This document shows positions 1 through 10,669 of a stretch of 64,000 nt of DNA, piece after piece. A program made the translations under genes and the position numbers. Numbering within the stretch: the stretch's first letter is position 1; every line of letters begins with the position of its first letter. The DNA comes from Candidatus Colinaster equi (lineage in GTDB: Bacteria > Bacillota > Clostridia > Lachnospirales > Lachnospiraceae). The DNA is taken from assembly GCA_018064425.1 (NCBI GenBank), contig JAGHVF010000007.1, positions 25,837 to 89,836 on the forward strand. The letters run 5' to 3'. Under the pieces are notes generated by a model, which made no database searches, had not been told where the DNA came from, and was given only the letters and a program-made list of their open reading frames with translations.

Positions 1-19
1 GAAGTGGTGAAAGATTCAT
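1..19 (-). CDS. Possible 5' end of a divergent gene running off the window (MNLSPL...)
   Basis: Reverse complement reads AAGGAG-N7-ATG AAT CTT TCA CCA CTT; good RBS spacing but only 6 codons visible. Confidence 0.35.
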
Positions 20-128
20 ATTTCTACTCCTTAAATATATATATTTGTTACACTAGAATGCTATGCTATTTTAATCAAAAAGTAAATAGCTTTTGAGTAT
101 TTTTTATGACTTTCTTCAGATTAATAGT

Positions 129-156
129 GTGACGAAGGCAATTTTCGTGTTATAGT
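129..156 (+). promoter_or_regulatory. Candidate sigma-A promoter for glgP
   Basis: GTGACG-N16-TATAGT, 60 bp upstream of glgP ATG. Confidence 0.4.
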
Positions 157-216
157 AGTAAATAGTGGGCATATAATGTGCGTAAAGTGTGTAAAGCATA
201 ATAACAGGAGGTTAAC

Positions 217-2541
217 ATGGCATTACAGGCGACATTACAGAGAAATATCATTGAAGATCATATGGAAGATGAGCTTAATCATCTTGCGAGTGAATTTTTT
301 AATAAGAAATTGGCAGATTTGAATGACAAGGAAGTATATTTGTGTGTACTTGAACTTGTCAAAGGTTTGACTAATGCGACTACACAGATAGCCGGTTCAA
401 AGAAGATATATTATATTTCGGCCGAATTCCTAATCGGTCGTTTACTGTCAAACAACCTGATTAATCTTGGTATGTATGATAAGGTCAAGGATGTATTGGA
501 GAAATACGGCAAAGATATTAATGCGATTGAGGAGGCTGAGCCGGAACCGTCACTGGGTAATGGCGGATTAGGTCGTTTAGCTGCCTGCTTTCTTGACTCA
601 ATAGCAACATTGGGTATGCCGGGAGACGGTATCGGACTTAATTATCATTTGGGTCTGTTCAAACAGGAATTCAAGGATAAATTGCAGTGTGCAAAGCCGA
701 ATGACTGGATTGAGCATCATAGCTGGTTGAGAAAGACAGATCTAAACTTTGAGGTAAAATATGGTGATTTTGCGGTTACATCACGCTTGTATGATATTGA
801 TGTCGTAGGATATGACAACGGTATTAACAAATTGCATCTTTTTGATATTGAATCGGTGGATGAGTCGATTGTTAAGGACGGCATCGATTTTGATAAGGAG
901 AATATTAAGAAAAATCTTACACTTTTCCTGTATCCGGATGATTCGGATGAAGCGGGCAATCTGCTTAGAATCTACCAGGAGTACTTTATGGTAAGCAATG
1001 CGGCGCAGCTTATTCTTTGGGAGATGAAGGAGCGTCACTATGATTTGCGTAAGATGTATGAGCATGCGGCCATTCAGATTAATGATACCCATCCGTCATT
1101 GGTTATTCCGGAACTTATTCGTATTCTTGTATACGATAAGGCATTTACAATGGATGAGGCAATTGATGTAGTCAGCAAGACTTGTGCATACACCAATCAT
1201 ACAATTTTGGCGGAAGCTTTGGAGAAGTGGCCACTTGAATATCTTGAGAAGGTGGTACCGCAATTGGTTCCGATTATTAAGGAATTGGATGCAAAAGTGC
1301 GTAAGAAGTATGATGATGAGAGCGTTTATATCATCGATGAGGATGAGCGCGTACATATGGCACACATGGATATTCACTATGGATATTCAATTAACGGCGT
1401 GGCAGCCATTCATACAGAGATATTGAAAAATACCGAGCTTAACAATTTCTATAAGATATATCCTGAGAAGTTTAACAACAAAACAAACGGTATTACATTC
1501 AGAAGATGGCTTATGTCTTGCAACAAGGAATTAGATAGCTTAATCACTGAGACAATAGGTACAGGATATCGTAAGGATGCATTTGAACTTGAAAAACTGC
1601 TCGAGTGGAAAGATGATGAAGATTTCTTAGCTGATTTGCAGACAATTAAAGATAACAAAAAGAGAGAATTGGCTGAATACATCAAAGTAAAAGAAGGTGT
1701 GGAAATCAATCCTAATTCTATCTACGATATACAGATTAAGAGATTGCATGAGTATAAGCGTCAGCAGATGAATGCTTTGTATATCATACATAAGTATTTG
1801 GAGATAAAGAACGGCAAAAAACCGTCTACTCCGATTACATTCATTTTTGGTGCAAAGGCAGCACCGGCTTATGTAATTGCACAGGATATTATTCATTTAC
1901 TGCTTTGTTTGCAGGAGATAGTAAATAACGATCCCGACGTTAGCCCATATATGAAAGTGGTCATGGTGGAAAATTATAATGTCAGCTATGCACAGAAGCT
2001 TGTTCCGGCAGCAGATGTTTCCGAGCAGATATCACTTGCTTCCAAGGAAGCCAGCGGTACGGGTAATATGAAGCTTATGCTTAACGGTGCGGTAACAATC
2101 GGAACGAGTGATGGCGCAAATGTTGAGATTAATGAATTGGTAGGCGATGATAATATCTACATATTCGGTGAAAAATCCGATACGGTTATAGAGCATTATG
2201 CCAAGGCTGATTATGTGTCTAAGGAATATTATAAGAAGAGCAATGTAATAAAAGAGGCGGTTGATTTTATCATAAGCGACAAGGTACTCAAGGTAGGCCA
2301 TAAGGAGAATCTTGAGAGACTTTATAAGGAATTGCTAAATAAAGACTGGTTTATGACATTGCTTGATTTGGAAGATTATATTCGTGTGAAAGACAAAATG
2401 TTTGCCGACTATGAGAATCGAATCAAATGGCAGAAGATGATGGTAGTAAATATTGCAAAGTCAGGCTTTTTCTCATCCGATCGAACTATTGAGGAATATG
2501 ATAAAGATATCTGGCATTTGAGTGATAAAGTAGAAGAGTAA
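217..2541 (+). CDS. glgP: Glycogen/starch/maltodextrin phosphorylase
   Basis: 774 aa; [65 protein letters not shown] motifs; AGGAGG RBS. Confidence 0.97.
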   Translation: MALQATLQRNIIEDHMEDELNHLASEFFNKKLADLNDKEVYLCVLELVKGLTNATTQIAGSKKIYYISAEFLIGRLLSNNLINLGMYDKVKDVLEKYGKDINAIEEAEPEPSLGNGGLGRLAACFLDSIATLGMPGDGIGLNYHLGLFKQEFKDKLQCAKPNDWIEHHSWLRKTDLNFEVKYGDFAVTSRLYDIDVVGYDNGINKLHLFDIESVDESIVKDGIDFDKENIKKNLTLFLYPDDSDEAGNLLRIYQEYFMVSNAAQLILWEMKERHYDLRKMYEHAAIQINDTHPSLVIPELIRILVYDKAFTMDEAIDVVSKTCAYTNHTILAEALEKWPLEYLEKVVPQLVPIIKELDAKVRKKYDDESVYIIDEDERVHMAHMDIHYGYSINGVAAIHTEILKNTELNNFYKIYPEKFNNKTNGITFRRWLMSCNKELDSLITETIGTGYRKDAFELEKLLEWKDDEDFLADLQTIKDNKKRELAEYIKVKEGVEINPNSIYDIQIKRLHEYKRQQMNALYIIHKYLEIKNGKKPSTPITFIFGAKAAPAYVIAQDIIHLLLCLQEIVNNDPDVSPYMKVVMVENYNVSYAQKLVPAADVSEQISLASKEASGTGNMKLMLNGAVTIGTSDGANVEINELVGDDNIYIFGEKSDTVIEHYAKADYVSKEYYKKSNVIKEAVDFIISDKVLKVGHKENLERLYKELLNKDWFMTLLDLEDYIRVKDKMFADYENRIKWQKMMVVNIAKSGFFSSDRTIEEYDKDIWHLSDKVEE

Positions 2542-2563
2542 TTTGAAGAATTAAGTAAAATAG

Positions 2564-2594
2564 TGAATAAGGCTGCCAACCGCAGTCTTATTCA
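2564..2594 (+). terminator. Hairpin, probable weak terminator after glgP
   Basis: TGAATAAGGCTGC-caacc-GCAGTCTTATTCA 13-bp stem, no long T run. Confidence 0.5.
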
Positions 2595-2625
2595 TTAATT
2601 ATGTTTAGAGAAAAGGGGAAATGTT

Positions 2626-4209
2626 GTGTATTGTGTTAAATGTGGAAATGAATTAGAAGAAGGAAATAAGTTCTGCACAAAGTGTGGCGCCGCGATTGGT
2701 AAGAGTAATGAGATAAGTGCTAAGAAGGATGTAAGCGATAAGGGCAACTTTGCAGGTGACAGTGCTGATTTCGAGAAAGCAAAGAGAGGGATTTCGGGTG
2801 CCGCAATAGCGGTGTTGATTGTTTTGGGAGTCGCAATAGCGGCAGTGTTGGCATTAATTACATTCAGATTCTGTTCGTATGGTACAATATTTGGCGGACA
2901 TGATGACGAGGAAATTGCTGTCGATGTTGATGAAGAAAGCACAGATGTTGAATCTGAGACTGAGGAGGATGTCTCGGAAGTTGACGCTGACAAAGAAAAG
3001 AAGCCTTTGAATACTTCCGGTACAGAATTTGTTTACGAGACACCGGATAGCATTCCGGATGACAGCTTTATTGTAAAGAAGTATGATGACGATGGAGAAG
3101 AGATTAAACTGTTGGTGAGCCTTGAATATTATGAAGGCTCCGATGAGTATCTGGATACAGAGTATACATCGGCTGTTATGGTAGTAAGAAATAAATCCGA
3201 TAAGACTGTGGATTATTTCGGCAGCGTTTGCGGATATGATGTAAACGGTAAGGAGATTGGCACGACATCTTTCTCATTTCCGGCAATTGCTCCGGGTGAG
3301 ACAAGAGGAGACGGACTCAAATTTTATGAGACAACAGGAATCGACGAATTAGCGATATGTAATGAGTATTGCAGTGTGGGAACTGACAATATGACGGCCT
3401 CTAGAGACCTTGAATATGAGACAGCGGTTACGGATGAAGATAATATTGTTCGCGTTGTAAATAATCTGGATAGTGTAATTTCAGGCTCGCTATTCATTGC
3501 GTATTATGATGAAAATGATAAGCCGATTATGAATGACACGCTTCTTTATATTGACATGTTGCCAAAATCCGAGGGAGTGCAGAAAACAAAGAAGAAAAGT
3601 GGATATAAAAAGGCAATTATGTTTCCGAACTTCGTTTCATACGAAAGAAGGACTGTGGATGATTATTTGGAACCCGAACAGACGATAACTCAAAAAGATT
3701 TTATATATAAGGATGAAAAAGGAGCCGGTTGGTATTTTCTTGTGGTTAAAAATATTTCATCCGAATGTATTAATCTGGATATAAATATGGTGGTAAGAAA
3801 TAAGGACGGAGTGTTGCAGGATACTGTGAACAATTTCCTATACAACTTGGCACCGGACGAGGAAATATTAATTCAAAAAATATTATACTGCGATATTGAT
3901 GGTTGCGATGTCAGTACGGTATATGCGATTACTAATAGAGGAGATATAAGTAATTCCTATCACATAAATGATATATCTGTTGAGACTACCAAAGAAGAAG
4001 GCAGTGTTAAGGTACGTTGTACAAACAATGGTACGCAGGAATGCTCAAAATGCGCAATCAGACTGATATACTTTGACAAAGATAACAATGTAGTCGGTTC
4101 GGAATCTACGTTAAACCATTTTGATGTCGCTGCAGGCGAAAGTGTGGAAGATGATGTTGCGGCACCTGAGCAATATGATCATTTTGAAGCATATTTTTCG
4201 GAATATTAA
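2626..4209 (+). CDS. Zinc-ribbon-headed single-pass membrane protein with large extracytoplasmic region
   Basis: N-terminal CVKCGNELEEGNKFCTKCG zinc ribbon, one TM (AAIAVLIVLGVAIAAVLALITF), acidic linker; GTG start after AAAGGGG. Confidence 0.75.
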   Translation: MYCVKCGNELEEGNKFCTKCGAAIGKSNEISAKKDVSDKGNFAGDSADFEKAKRGISGAAIAVLIVLGVAIAAVLALITFRFCSYGTIFGGHDDEEIAVDVDEESTDVESETEEDVSEVDADKEKKPLNTSGTEFVYETPDSIPDDSFIVKKYDDDGEEIKLLVSLEYYEGSDEYLDTEYTSAVMVVRNKSDKTVDYFGSVCGYDVNGKEIGTTSFSFPAIAPGETRGDGLKFYETTGIDELAICNEYCSVGTDNMTASRDLEYETAVTDEDNIVRVVNNLDSVISGSLFIAYYDENDKPIMNDTLLYIDMLPKSEGVQKTKKKSGYKKAIMFPNFVSYERRTVDDYLEPEQTITQKDFIYKDEKGAGWYFLVVKNISSECINLDINMVVRNKDGVLQDTVNNFLYNLAPDEEILIQKILYCDIDGCDVSTVYAITNRGDISNSYHINDISVETTKEEGSVKVRCTNNGTQECSKCAIRLIYFDKDNNVVGSESTLNHFDVAAGESVEDDVAAPEQYDHFEAYFSEY

Positions 4210-4268
4210 TATGATGCGCAGATGCATCGTATAGGAAATATATAGTGTAAAAGAAGGAAGGATATATA

Positions 4269-4919
4269 ATGAAAAGAAAATTATTTGCTGTTTTGCTTTG
4301 CGTGGCAATGATATTTGGACTTTGCGCCTGTGATATGGAAAGTGAGAGTCAGGCTGATGTGGATGCTGCTACAGGGCAGGAGATGTTGAATTCGGCATCG
4401 GCTTTGACTATGCATTGTAACGGTCACTCTGTTAACAAGCGTTGCGATCTCGTTGTGGATAACCAGGTTGTCGGCCAATTACAGGAATCAGGCTTTTTTG
4501 ATGCACATTGGAATATTTCTGCAGGCGGTGAGGACTGGTTTTCTGCAAAGTTTGTAACAGACGAGTGGATTAACAATGTGGAAGGCGTTATTTCGGCAAC
4601 AACATACGGAGTATATGATACGAGCGACAATTGTATAGGCTACTGTCAGCAGCGTGTGGTAAACGGTGATTATTGGTATGTATTCCTGAATGCTGACGGA
4701 ACAGATCGTGGCTTATATATGGATGAAAACGGCAACTTTGTATATTCTGCTGACGGAAGTATGATTGCTACTGCAAATTACACGGTTGAGAGCTATTCAA
4801 GAGGAACATATGATACTTTGATTATGCCGGCAAACGGTAATGAATTATCGGCAATGGACAAACTTATGATATTCATTCGTTTGGAGAGAATGGCCGATGA
4901 ATCGGTAGAGGAGGACTAA
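4269..4919 (+). CDS. Putative lipoprotein
   Basis: MKRKLFAVLLCVAMIFGLCACDM lipobox. Confidence 0.75.
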   Translation: MKRKLFAVLLCVAMIFGLCACDMESESQADVDAATGQEMLNSASALTMHCNGHSVNKRCDLVVDNQVVGQLQESGFFDAHWNISAGGEDWFSAKFVTDEWINNVEGVISATTYGVYDTSDNCIGYCQQRVVNGDYWYVFLNADGTDRGLYMDENGNFVYSADGSMIATANYTVESYSRGTYDTLIMPANGNELSAMDKLMIFIRLERMADESVEED

Positions 4920-4922
4920 AAC

Positions 4923-6215
4923 ATGAAGTCGCAGAAAAAGGTTGGGAAGATGTTGATTGGCATTCTTCTCATTGCAATCAGCTATGTTTTTCTTCCGTTG
5001 ATTTCTTATGACGAGAGCTTTTTAGGATATTTGATTATTGCGGTATCAGTATTTTGCTTTCTTATCGGTTGTTCATGGTTTGGAGGCTTTTTTTCCAATC
5101 CGTCAAGTAAGTTTGGGGCGGTAGCTTTTAATGTCTTTGCTACGATTCTTGCAATTGCTATGGTAGTCTACGGCATTTACTTTATGGTAATTGATTACTT
5201 CAGTTTCCGCGGAATGACTGTTTTCACGATTCTGCTTATTGAAGGTATCTATTTATTCATGATGGCAAAGGCTTCCGTTTACAACGAAGCAGTGGATGGC
5301 GTTCAGTTGGTTGCTGCTTTGCACACACCGCTTGATGAATTGTTTGTGGCCTTCAAAGACGTAGATACTCCTTACGGTCGTCCTTGGATGGGACATATCA
5401 AATCAATTGAAGATGAATGTATGATTTACGGACCGACAAAGGATGGCTCGTTCTTGTTTGGATATTATTCTTTTGGCAAGTTTTTTATTGGCGAAAGCGG
5501 TTACTATGCAAAGTTAAAAGAGAAGGATATTGAAGAGCATCTGGTAAATGTAACAATCGGTAACGGACATGAAGAAGACGAAACAGCACCTCTTTACAAT
5601 TTGGTAGGTCGACTTTATCCTGCAATGTATCGCTCTATGTTTACCGCATATGCGCAGACGGGAAAAGCTGAATGGAAATATGGTGCCCTTACCGATGGAA
5701 AAGGTGCAAAGGTATATACATTTGATGAGCAATTTGCATGGTTTCACCAGATATATCATCTTATTGATGAGACCGGTAACAATATTTTTGATATAAAAGG
5801 TATTGCCCCGTTTAAGACATTTAAGTTACTTGATTCAGGTTCCGGAAACGAAGTTTTGAAGATGAGTAAGCGATTGTTGCGTCCGCTTCCGCGTTATGAT
5901 TTTTATCTGGACGGACATTTTTACGGTTCTCTTAGACAGCGTGCAAAAATCTGGCACGATGAATTTAAGATGAAGACCGTAGACGGTGTTTTGAAATTAC
6001 GTGAAATCAGCGCAACCATCGGCACCAACTATGCCGTATATATTGATGATAGACTGATTGGAACACTTTCCGAGAATTTGAATCTGCGTATCCGCAATAT
6101 CGTGTTTGATAATTTTACTATTACAGTATTTGATGACAAGTATCTGCCTTTGTTAACAGCAATGGGTATTATGGCTGAGCGAGAACTGGTTCGTGACAGA
6201 CAAGGTAAACTATAA
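4923..6215 (+). CDS. Uncharacterised polytopic N-terminus membrane protein
   Basis: Several N-terminal TM helices, 430 aa, 3 bp after the upstream lipoprotein gene. Confidence 0.7.
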   Translation: MKSQKKVGKMLIGILLIAISYVFLPLISYDESFLGYLIIAVSVFCFLIGCSWFGGFFSNPSSKFGAVAFNVFATILAIAMVVYGIYFMVIDYFSFRGMTVFTILLIEGIYLFMMAKASVYNEAVDGVQLVAALHTPLDELFVAFKDVDTPYGRPWMGHIKSIEDECMIYGPTKDGSFLFGYYSFGKFFIGESGYYAKLKEKDIEEHLVNVTIGNGHEEDETAPLYNLVGRLYPAMYRSMFTAYAQTGKAEWKYGALTDGKGAKVYTFDEQFAWFHQIYHLIDETGNNIFDIKGIAPFKTFKLLDSGSGNEVLKMSKRLLRPLPRYDFYLDGHFYGSLRQRAKIWHDEFKMKTVDGVLKLREISATIGTNYAVYIDDRLIGTLSENLNLRIRNIVFDNFTITVFDDKYLPLLTAMGIMAERELVRDRQGKL

Positions 6216-6216
6216 G

Positions 6217-7143
6217 ATGTCGGATATAAAATACAATTGTTCAAATGTAAATATTTGTTTTGCTGTGGACGACAATTATGCACCATATCTTAAAGTTGCG
6301 TTGTATTCATTGCTGCAAAATAGAAACAGAGGATATTTCTATAACATTATAATTCTGCATACACAATTGTCGTCAGACAGCATGAAGCTGATTATGTCTG
6401 TTGCAAAAGATGAGAATCAGGTAGAAGTTAACTTTACGGACGTATCGGCATTGGCATCCGGGGTTGATTATGAGATTAATACATACGTAAGCATTGCCAC
6501 CAATTACCGGTTGCTGCTCTTTTCCGATATGTTTAAGGCTTATGATAGGATGCTCTATCTGGATTGTGATATTATAGTAGACGGTGATATCGGAAAACTA
6601 TATTTCGAGGATATGAATGACAGCTTGGCAGTGGCGGTGGAAGAAACGGATTTCAGACAGCTTGGATATTGTAAGAAAGCGGTCTTTCTTGATAAATCCA
6701 ATCCGTACAATGTTGATAATTATCGAACTGATGCTCTTAAGATGAAGCATCCGGAGACCTATTTTAATGCCGGTGTGATTTTGCTTGATTTGGAAAAATG
6801 TCGAAAAGAGTTTGACGTCGAATATGTATTTGGGGTATTGCAAAGAGCCAAATATCATTACAATGACCAGGATGTATTAAACATTATTTTTGACGGGAAA
6901 GTTAAGCTTGTCGATTATATATGGAATTATCATAATAATGTAGAATTTTTTTGCAGTTTGGATCCGAAGATTTATGGGGCTTTGTACACAGATGTGAGAC
7001 GTAAGAAGCCCAATATAATACATTATGTCAGTTCAAAAAAGCCCTGGAATGAGATTGTTCCAATGGGAGAATATTACAAGTCTTATAAAGAAAAAAGTGA
7101 TTTATGTGGAAATATTGATATAGGTAGAGAGGGAAAACAATGA
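6217..7143 (+). CDS. Glycosyltransferase family 8 protein
   Basis: NICFAVDDNYAPYLKVALYSLLQN; DRMLYLDCDIIVDGDIGKLY (DxD); YFNAGVILLDLEKCR; HYNDQDVLN. Confidence 0.9.
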   Translation: MSDIKYNCSNVNICFAVDDNYAPYLKVALYSLLQNRNRGYFYNIIILHTQLSSDSMKLIMSVAKDENQVEVNFTDVSALASGVDYEINTYVSIATNYRLLLFSDMFKAYDRMLYLDCDIIVDGDIGKLYFEDMNDSLAVAVEETDFRQLGYCKKAVFLDKSNPYNVDNYRTDALKMKHPETYFNAGVILLDLEKCRKEFDVEYVFGVLQRAKYHYNDQDVLNIIFDGKVKLVDYIWNYHNNVEFFCSLDPKIYGALYTDVRRKKPNIIHYVSSKKPWNEIVPMGEYYKSYKEKSDLCGNIDIGREGKQ

Positions 7144-10100
7144 GGAAGTTAAAAAGAAGTGTAGAACGTAATCAGAGAAGAAAAAAAGTTGCCGGTGCGG
7201 CGATGATGACAGTATTAGCTACAAGTCTTGCCGTATCTGATTCTGCAATAGCTGTTTATGCGGCAGAACCTTCAGGATACACAAGTGAATGCAATACAGA
7301 ATCGGAAACGGATAGTGAGACGGAAGAATCTGAAGAAGAGACAACTGAGGAGCAGACTGAAACAGAGGAGACTGCAGAGGAGACTACAGAGGAGACTGCC
7401 GAGGAAGAGACTACCGAGGAGGCTGCTAAGGATAAGTCTGTAGAAAAGGAAATTAAGAAAACGGCAGTAAGAAATAATATTAGTGAAAGAAAAATATCAC
7501 CGGTCGCTGCTACGGCACCGGGCACAGGTACATATTCATATGCAGCACACCCGGGCGATACTATTAATCTTGGCACGCTTAATATCTCTGACAACGGTAA
7601 AATTGAGGTAGCAATTAGTGAGAATGGTTCCTATACATTTAAAGGTAACAATGAAAGAAACGGTGCATATGTTGATGTGTCAATTACTGTAGATGCCGGC
7701 GTTGAAGCCAATATTCATCTTGATGGTTTGGAGATTTGTAATGATGATTATGTTTGTAGTGCAACAACTAATTATTTTTATCCGTCTTTATATGGTACAT
7801 ATGTAAAACCGTTTATAATTAACGGAACTGCCAATATTTATGTAGACAGTGATTCCGAAATAGATGCTGTTTCAGATCTTTTTATGGTTAACGGTACGTT
7901 GAATTTTGTAGAATCTGCCGGAGAACTTTCATTAGCCCCTTCCACAAGAATGGTATCATCAGAAGATTCCGATTTCTATTTGAGTGCGCCTATTATTTGC
8001 AGCGGTAGTGGTGAGCTGCATTTAACTGCTGCAAGCTTTAATGTGTCACGGACTACAGTTGATGCAGAACAATTCCAATTTGACAGACCGTTTGCTATTT
8101 ATAATACTAATGAAAATAATCCGATAAAAGTATTTGTAGAAAGTGAAAACGTACATTTTTCAGGCGATGTGTCAATTGATGCTATATATACTGATTTTTC
8201 GGATATAGGGTGGCTTGGAATCACACCGAGCGAGATTTTTACATTGGATGGTGAACGTGTATATTTTGTTTCGCTAAGTGGACCTGCAAACTGTCAGATT
8301 GTTCAAATTTCCACTATTTTGGATGAAGATGTAGACACATATCTGAATATCAGCAAACCATCCGACATATGGACAGATGCGGACGGAAGATTGAGCAATC
8401 TTGCTGTGAGAGGTCAAGATGTTTGCATTTTCATTAATAATAACGGAACGATAGAGCTTTATTGTTGGAGCTTAGGAGCGAGTGAGGCATACCGTTACTA
8501 TAATGGTGTCGTTACCATTACATTTAAAGATGCGGACAATCAAACAACGATATATTCATATTATGCAAAAAAGCCGGATGGTGAATTTGACCAGTCATAT
8601 TTATATATTCCAAAAGAGGATAGCAAGTATACATATACATATACCTTACAAGACGGAACAGAAGTTACAAAGGATACTGTTATAGAAGGAGATATGACTG
8701 TTTATGTATCCAAGGAAGAAAAAGGAAAAATCAGCGTAAATGTTGATGGTACTGTAAAACAGCTTGAGATTGGCTCGAAATTGTCTGCATTTGGAGGTAT
8801 TAACGGAGAATATCAGGATACCGAGACAGGCGAAATTGTTACAGGTGAAAAAGTACTTGATAAAGACTGCGATTATAGCTTTGCAAAAATAGGGCTGTCC
8901 AAAGGAAATCACAATGGTAAGGAGAGCTACATACTTAACAATGATGCAGATGTAACTGAATTTGCAAATATTGTTAACAGAGGAGCATCCGCTATTAACG
9001 GTTATCTTACAAATGATGTTTCTCTTAGTAGTGATTCGATAATCGCAAGTACCGCTACGAACAGTTATAGAGGTACATTTGACGGATGTGGCAAGAAAGT
9101 GACATTAAATATCGATTCGGCTAATTCGGTTGAGTCGGCAGGACTTTTCGGATTTGTAACCAATGGCGCAATAATAAAAAACGTTATTGTAGATGGTATT
9201 GTTAAAGGCACTAAATATGCCGGCGGTATTGTCGGCGCGGTATATAACGATGGCGGTATTATAGATATTTCATATTGCATGAATTATGCGAATGTTAATG
9301 TAGATAACAATGAAGCGGGTTCGGCAGGCGGAATCGTAGGAAAACAACTTGACAGCTATATTACGATTGATATATTACCTTCGTCTTCTGTTACGGTGAA
9401 TTATTGTGCAAATCTCGGCGAAATATCAGTGCCTGATGTTTGGGGGTCAAAAGTCGGAGGAATTATAGGTTCATCATGCGGCTTAAATACTTTCAAAAAT
9501 TGCTATAATGTTAAAAATCTAAAGCTTTGCGGTTACGATGGAAGCAATAGTTCTGACTTCAAAGGATGCTATTCGTTAATGGGTTCGAATGGTGTAACCG
9601 AGAAATCTGAGCAGGCATTTTTAAGCGGCGAAGTTGCATATCTTATGAATGAGCAGGCAGATAAGGAGGTTTGGTTCCAAAGTTGCGGAGAAGATTATCC
9701 GAAGTTTACGGGAAGCCACGTATATGCGGGATATGAAGACTGCTCTGCCACAAAGTTATCTTATAAGAATACGCCGTTTGAACATACACAACCGGGGCAT
9801 AAGGATGCAGGAACATATGTATACAGAGACGGCAATGTTGTAGCAGGTTGTATGTACTGTGATGAAGAAATCAAGGCAAAGATTAATATACCGTCGGAGC
9901 ATTTAGGCTCATCGAGACGTGGAGTGACGGTTTCATACAGTAACGAATGGGAAAAAGCTAAGTATCCAAATATTACATTTAAATATTCGGATACAATTGA
10001 TGGCGATTATGTAGCAACTCTTCCAAATCGTGTGGGAACATGGTATGTCAAAGCATACGTAGGTGAGGCTACAGAGGGAATTGCTATTGATGAGACTTAT

Positions 10101-10574
10101 ACGGTTACACCGAAACCGGTTGTAGATAATAAGAAGGATAATGAAAAGAAGATTGTAACTTCAGATGAATCCGACGAGGATGTTTCGAATGAAAATGTAC
10201 CATCCGGTGAATCAGATAAACCGGACGTGACAAGCGGACAGACTAACGAAACACAGAATGTGCAGGAGATGATTCGTCGAATTAAGGAGTTTGGGAAACT
10301 ACAGAAGACAGGAAACGGCGAGGGACAACTGGTGATTGAATATAGCGGTGCTTCGATTTCGAATGCTATGATTATGGCACTTGCAGGTAGTAAGAATACT
10401 GTTATACATTACACAACAACATATAAGGGACAGAAGTATGACTTTATTATTACGTCTGAAATAGCGGCTCTTGCAGATAAACGGGTAAAATGGTGCGGAC
10501 CAAGATACATTCAACATCTATTTAACCTTCGTGATTTGAATCGCTTATTTTCAAGAAGCATAAGAAGACGTTGA
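7140..10574 (+). CDS. Large secreted/surface protein with Thr/Glu-rich stalk and GLUG-like repeats
   Basis: Signal-peptide-like N-terminus; EETTEEQTETEETAEETTEE segment; AGGIVGAVYNDGG / AGGIVGKQL / VGGIIGSSCG motifs; overlaps the upstream GT8 gene by 4 nt. Confidence 0.8.
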   Translation: MRKLKRSVERNQRRKKVAGAAMMTVLATSLAVSDSAIAVYAAEPSGYTSECNTESETDSETEESEEETTEEQTETEETAEETTEETAEEETTEEAAKDKSVEKEIKKTAVRNNISERKISPVAATAPGTGTYSYAAHPGDTINLGTLNISDNGKIEVAISENGSYTFKGNNERNGAYVDVSITVDAGVEANIHLDGLEICNDDYVCSATTNYFYPSLYGTYVKPFIINGTANIYVDSDSEIDAVSDLFMVNGTLNFVESAGELSLAPSTRMVSSEDSDFYLSAPIICSGSGELHLTAASFNVSRTTVDAEQFQFDRPFAIYNTNENNPIKVFVESENVHFSGDVSIDAIYTDFSDIGWLGITPSEIFTLDGERVYFVSLSGPANCQIVQISTILDEDVDTYLNISKPSDIWTDADGRLSNLAVRGQDVCIFINNNGTIELYCWSLGASEAYRYYNGVVTITFKDADNQTTIYSYYAKKPDGEFDQSYLYIPKEDSKYTYTYTLQDGTEVTKDTVIEGDMTVYVSKEEKGKISVNVDGTVKQLEIGSKLSAFGGINGEYQDTETGEIVTGEKVLDKDCDYSFAKIGLSKGNHNGKESYILNNDADVTEFANIVNRGASAINGYLTNDVSLSSDSIIASTATNSYRGTFDGCGKKVTLNIDSANSVESAGLFGFVTNGAIIKNVIVDGIVKGTKYAGGIVGAVYNDGGIIDISYCMNYANVNVDNNEAGSAGGIVGKQLDSYITIDILPSSSVTVNYCANLGEISVPDVWGSKVGGIIGSSCGLNTFKNCYNVKNLKLCGYDGSNSSDFKGCYSLMGSNGVTEKSEQAFLSGEVAYLMNEQADKEVWFQSCGEDYPKFTGSHVYAGYEDCSATKLSYKNTPFEHTQPGHKDAGTYVYRDGNVVAGCMYCDEEIKAKINIPSEHLGSSRRGVTVSYSNEWEKAKYPNITFKYSDTIDGDYVATLPNRVGTWYVKAYVGEATEGIAIDETYTVTPKPVVDNKKDNEKKIVTSDESDEDVSNENVPSGESDKPDVTSGQTNETQNVQEMIRRIKEFGKLQKTGNGEGQLVIEYSGASISNAMIMALAGSKNTVIHYTTTYKGQKYDFIITSEIAALADKRVKWCGPRYIQHLFNLRDLNRLFSRSIRRR

Positions 10575-10604
10575 TTTGTGTAATATCAATATATTTAGTA
10601 TAGC

Positions 10605-10640
10605 AAACCGGGTATAGTGACAATTATACCCGGTTTTTGT
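10605..10640 (+). terminator. Rho-independent terminator
   Basis: AAACCGGGTATA-gtgacaat-TATACCCGGTTTTTG. Confidence 0.9.
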
Positions 10641-10669
10641 TTATTGCAGTTTTGCTGTATAATGTTCAC

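Noticed and set aside
781-1092. Antisense ORFs across glgP, purL, lepA and other genes
   Set aside because: They lie opposite strongly supported coding regions and have no RBS or recognisable domains.
9900-10574. LPXTG sortase anchor on the large surface protein
   Set aside because: No LPXTG or terminal hydrophobic helix; the protein ends FNLRDLNRLFSRSIRRR.
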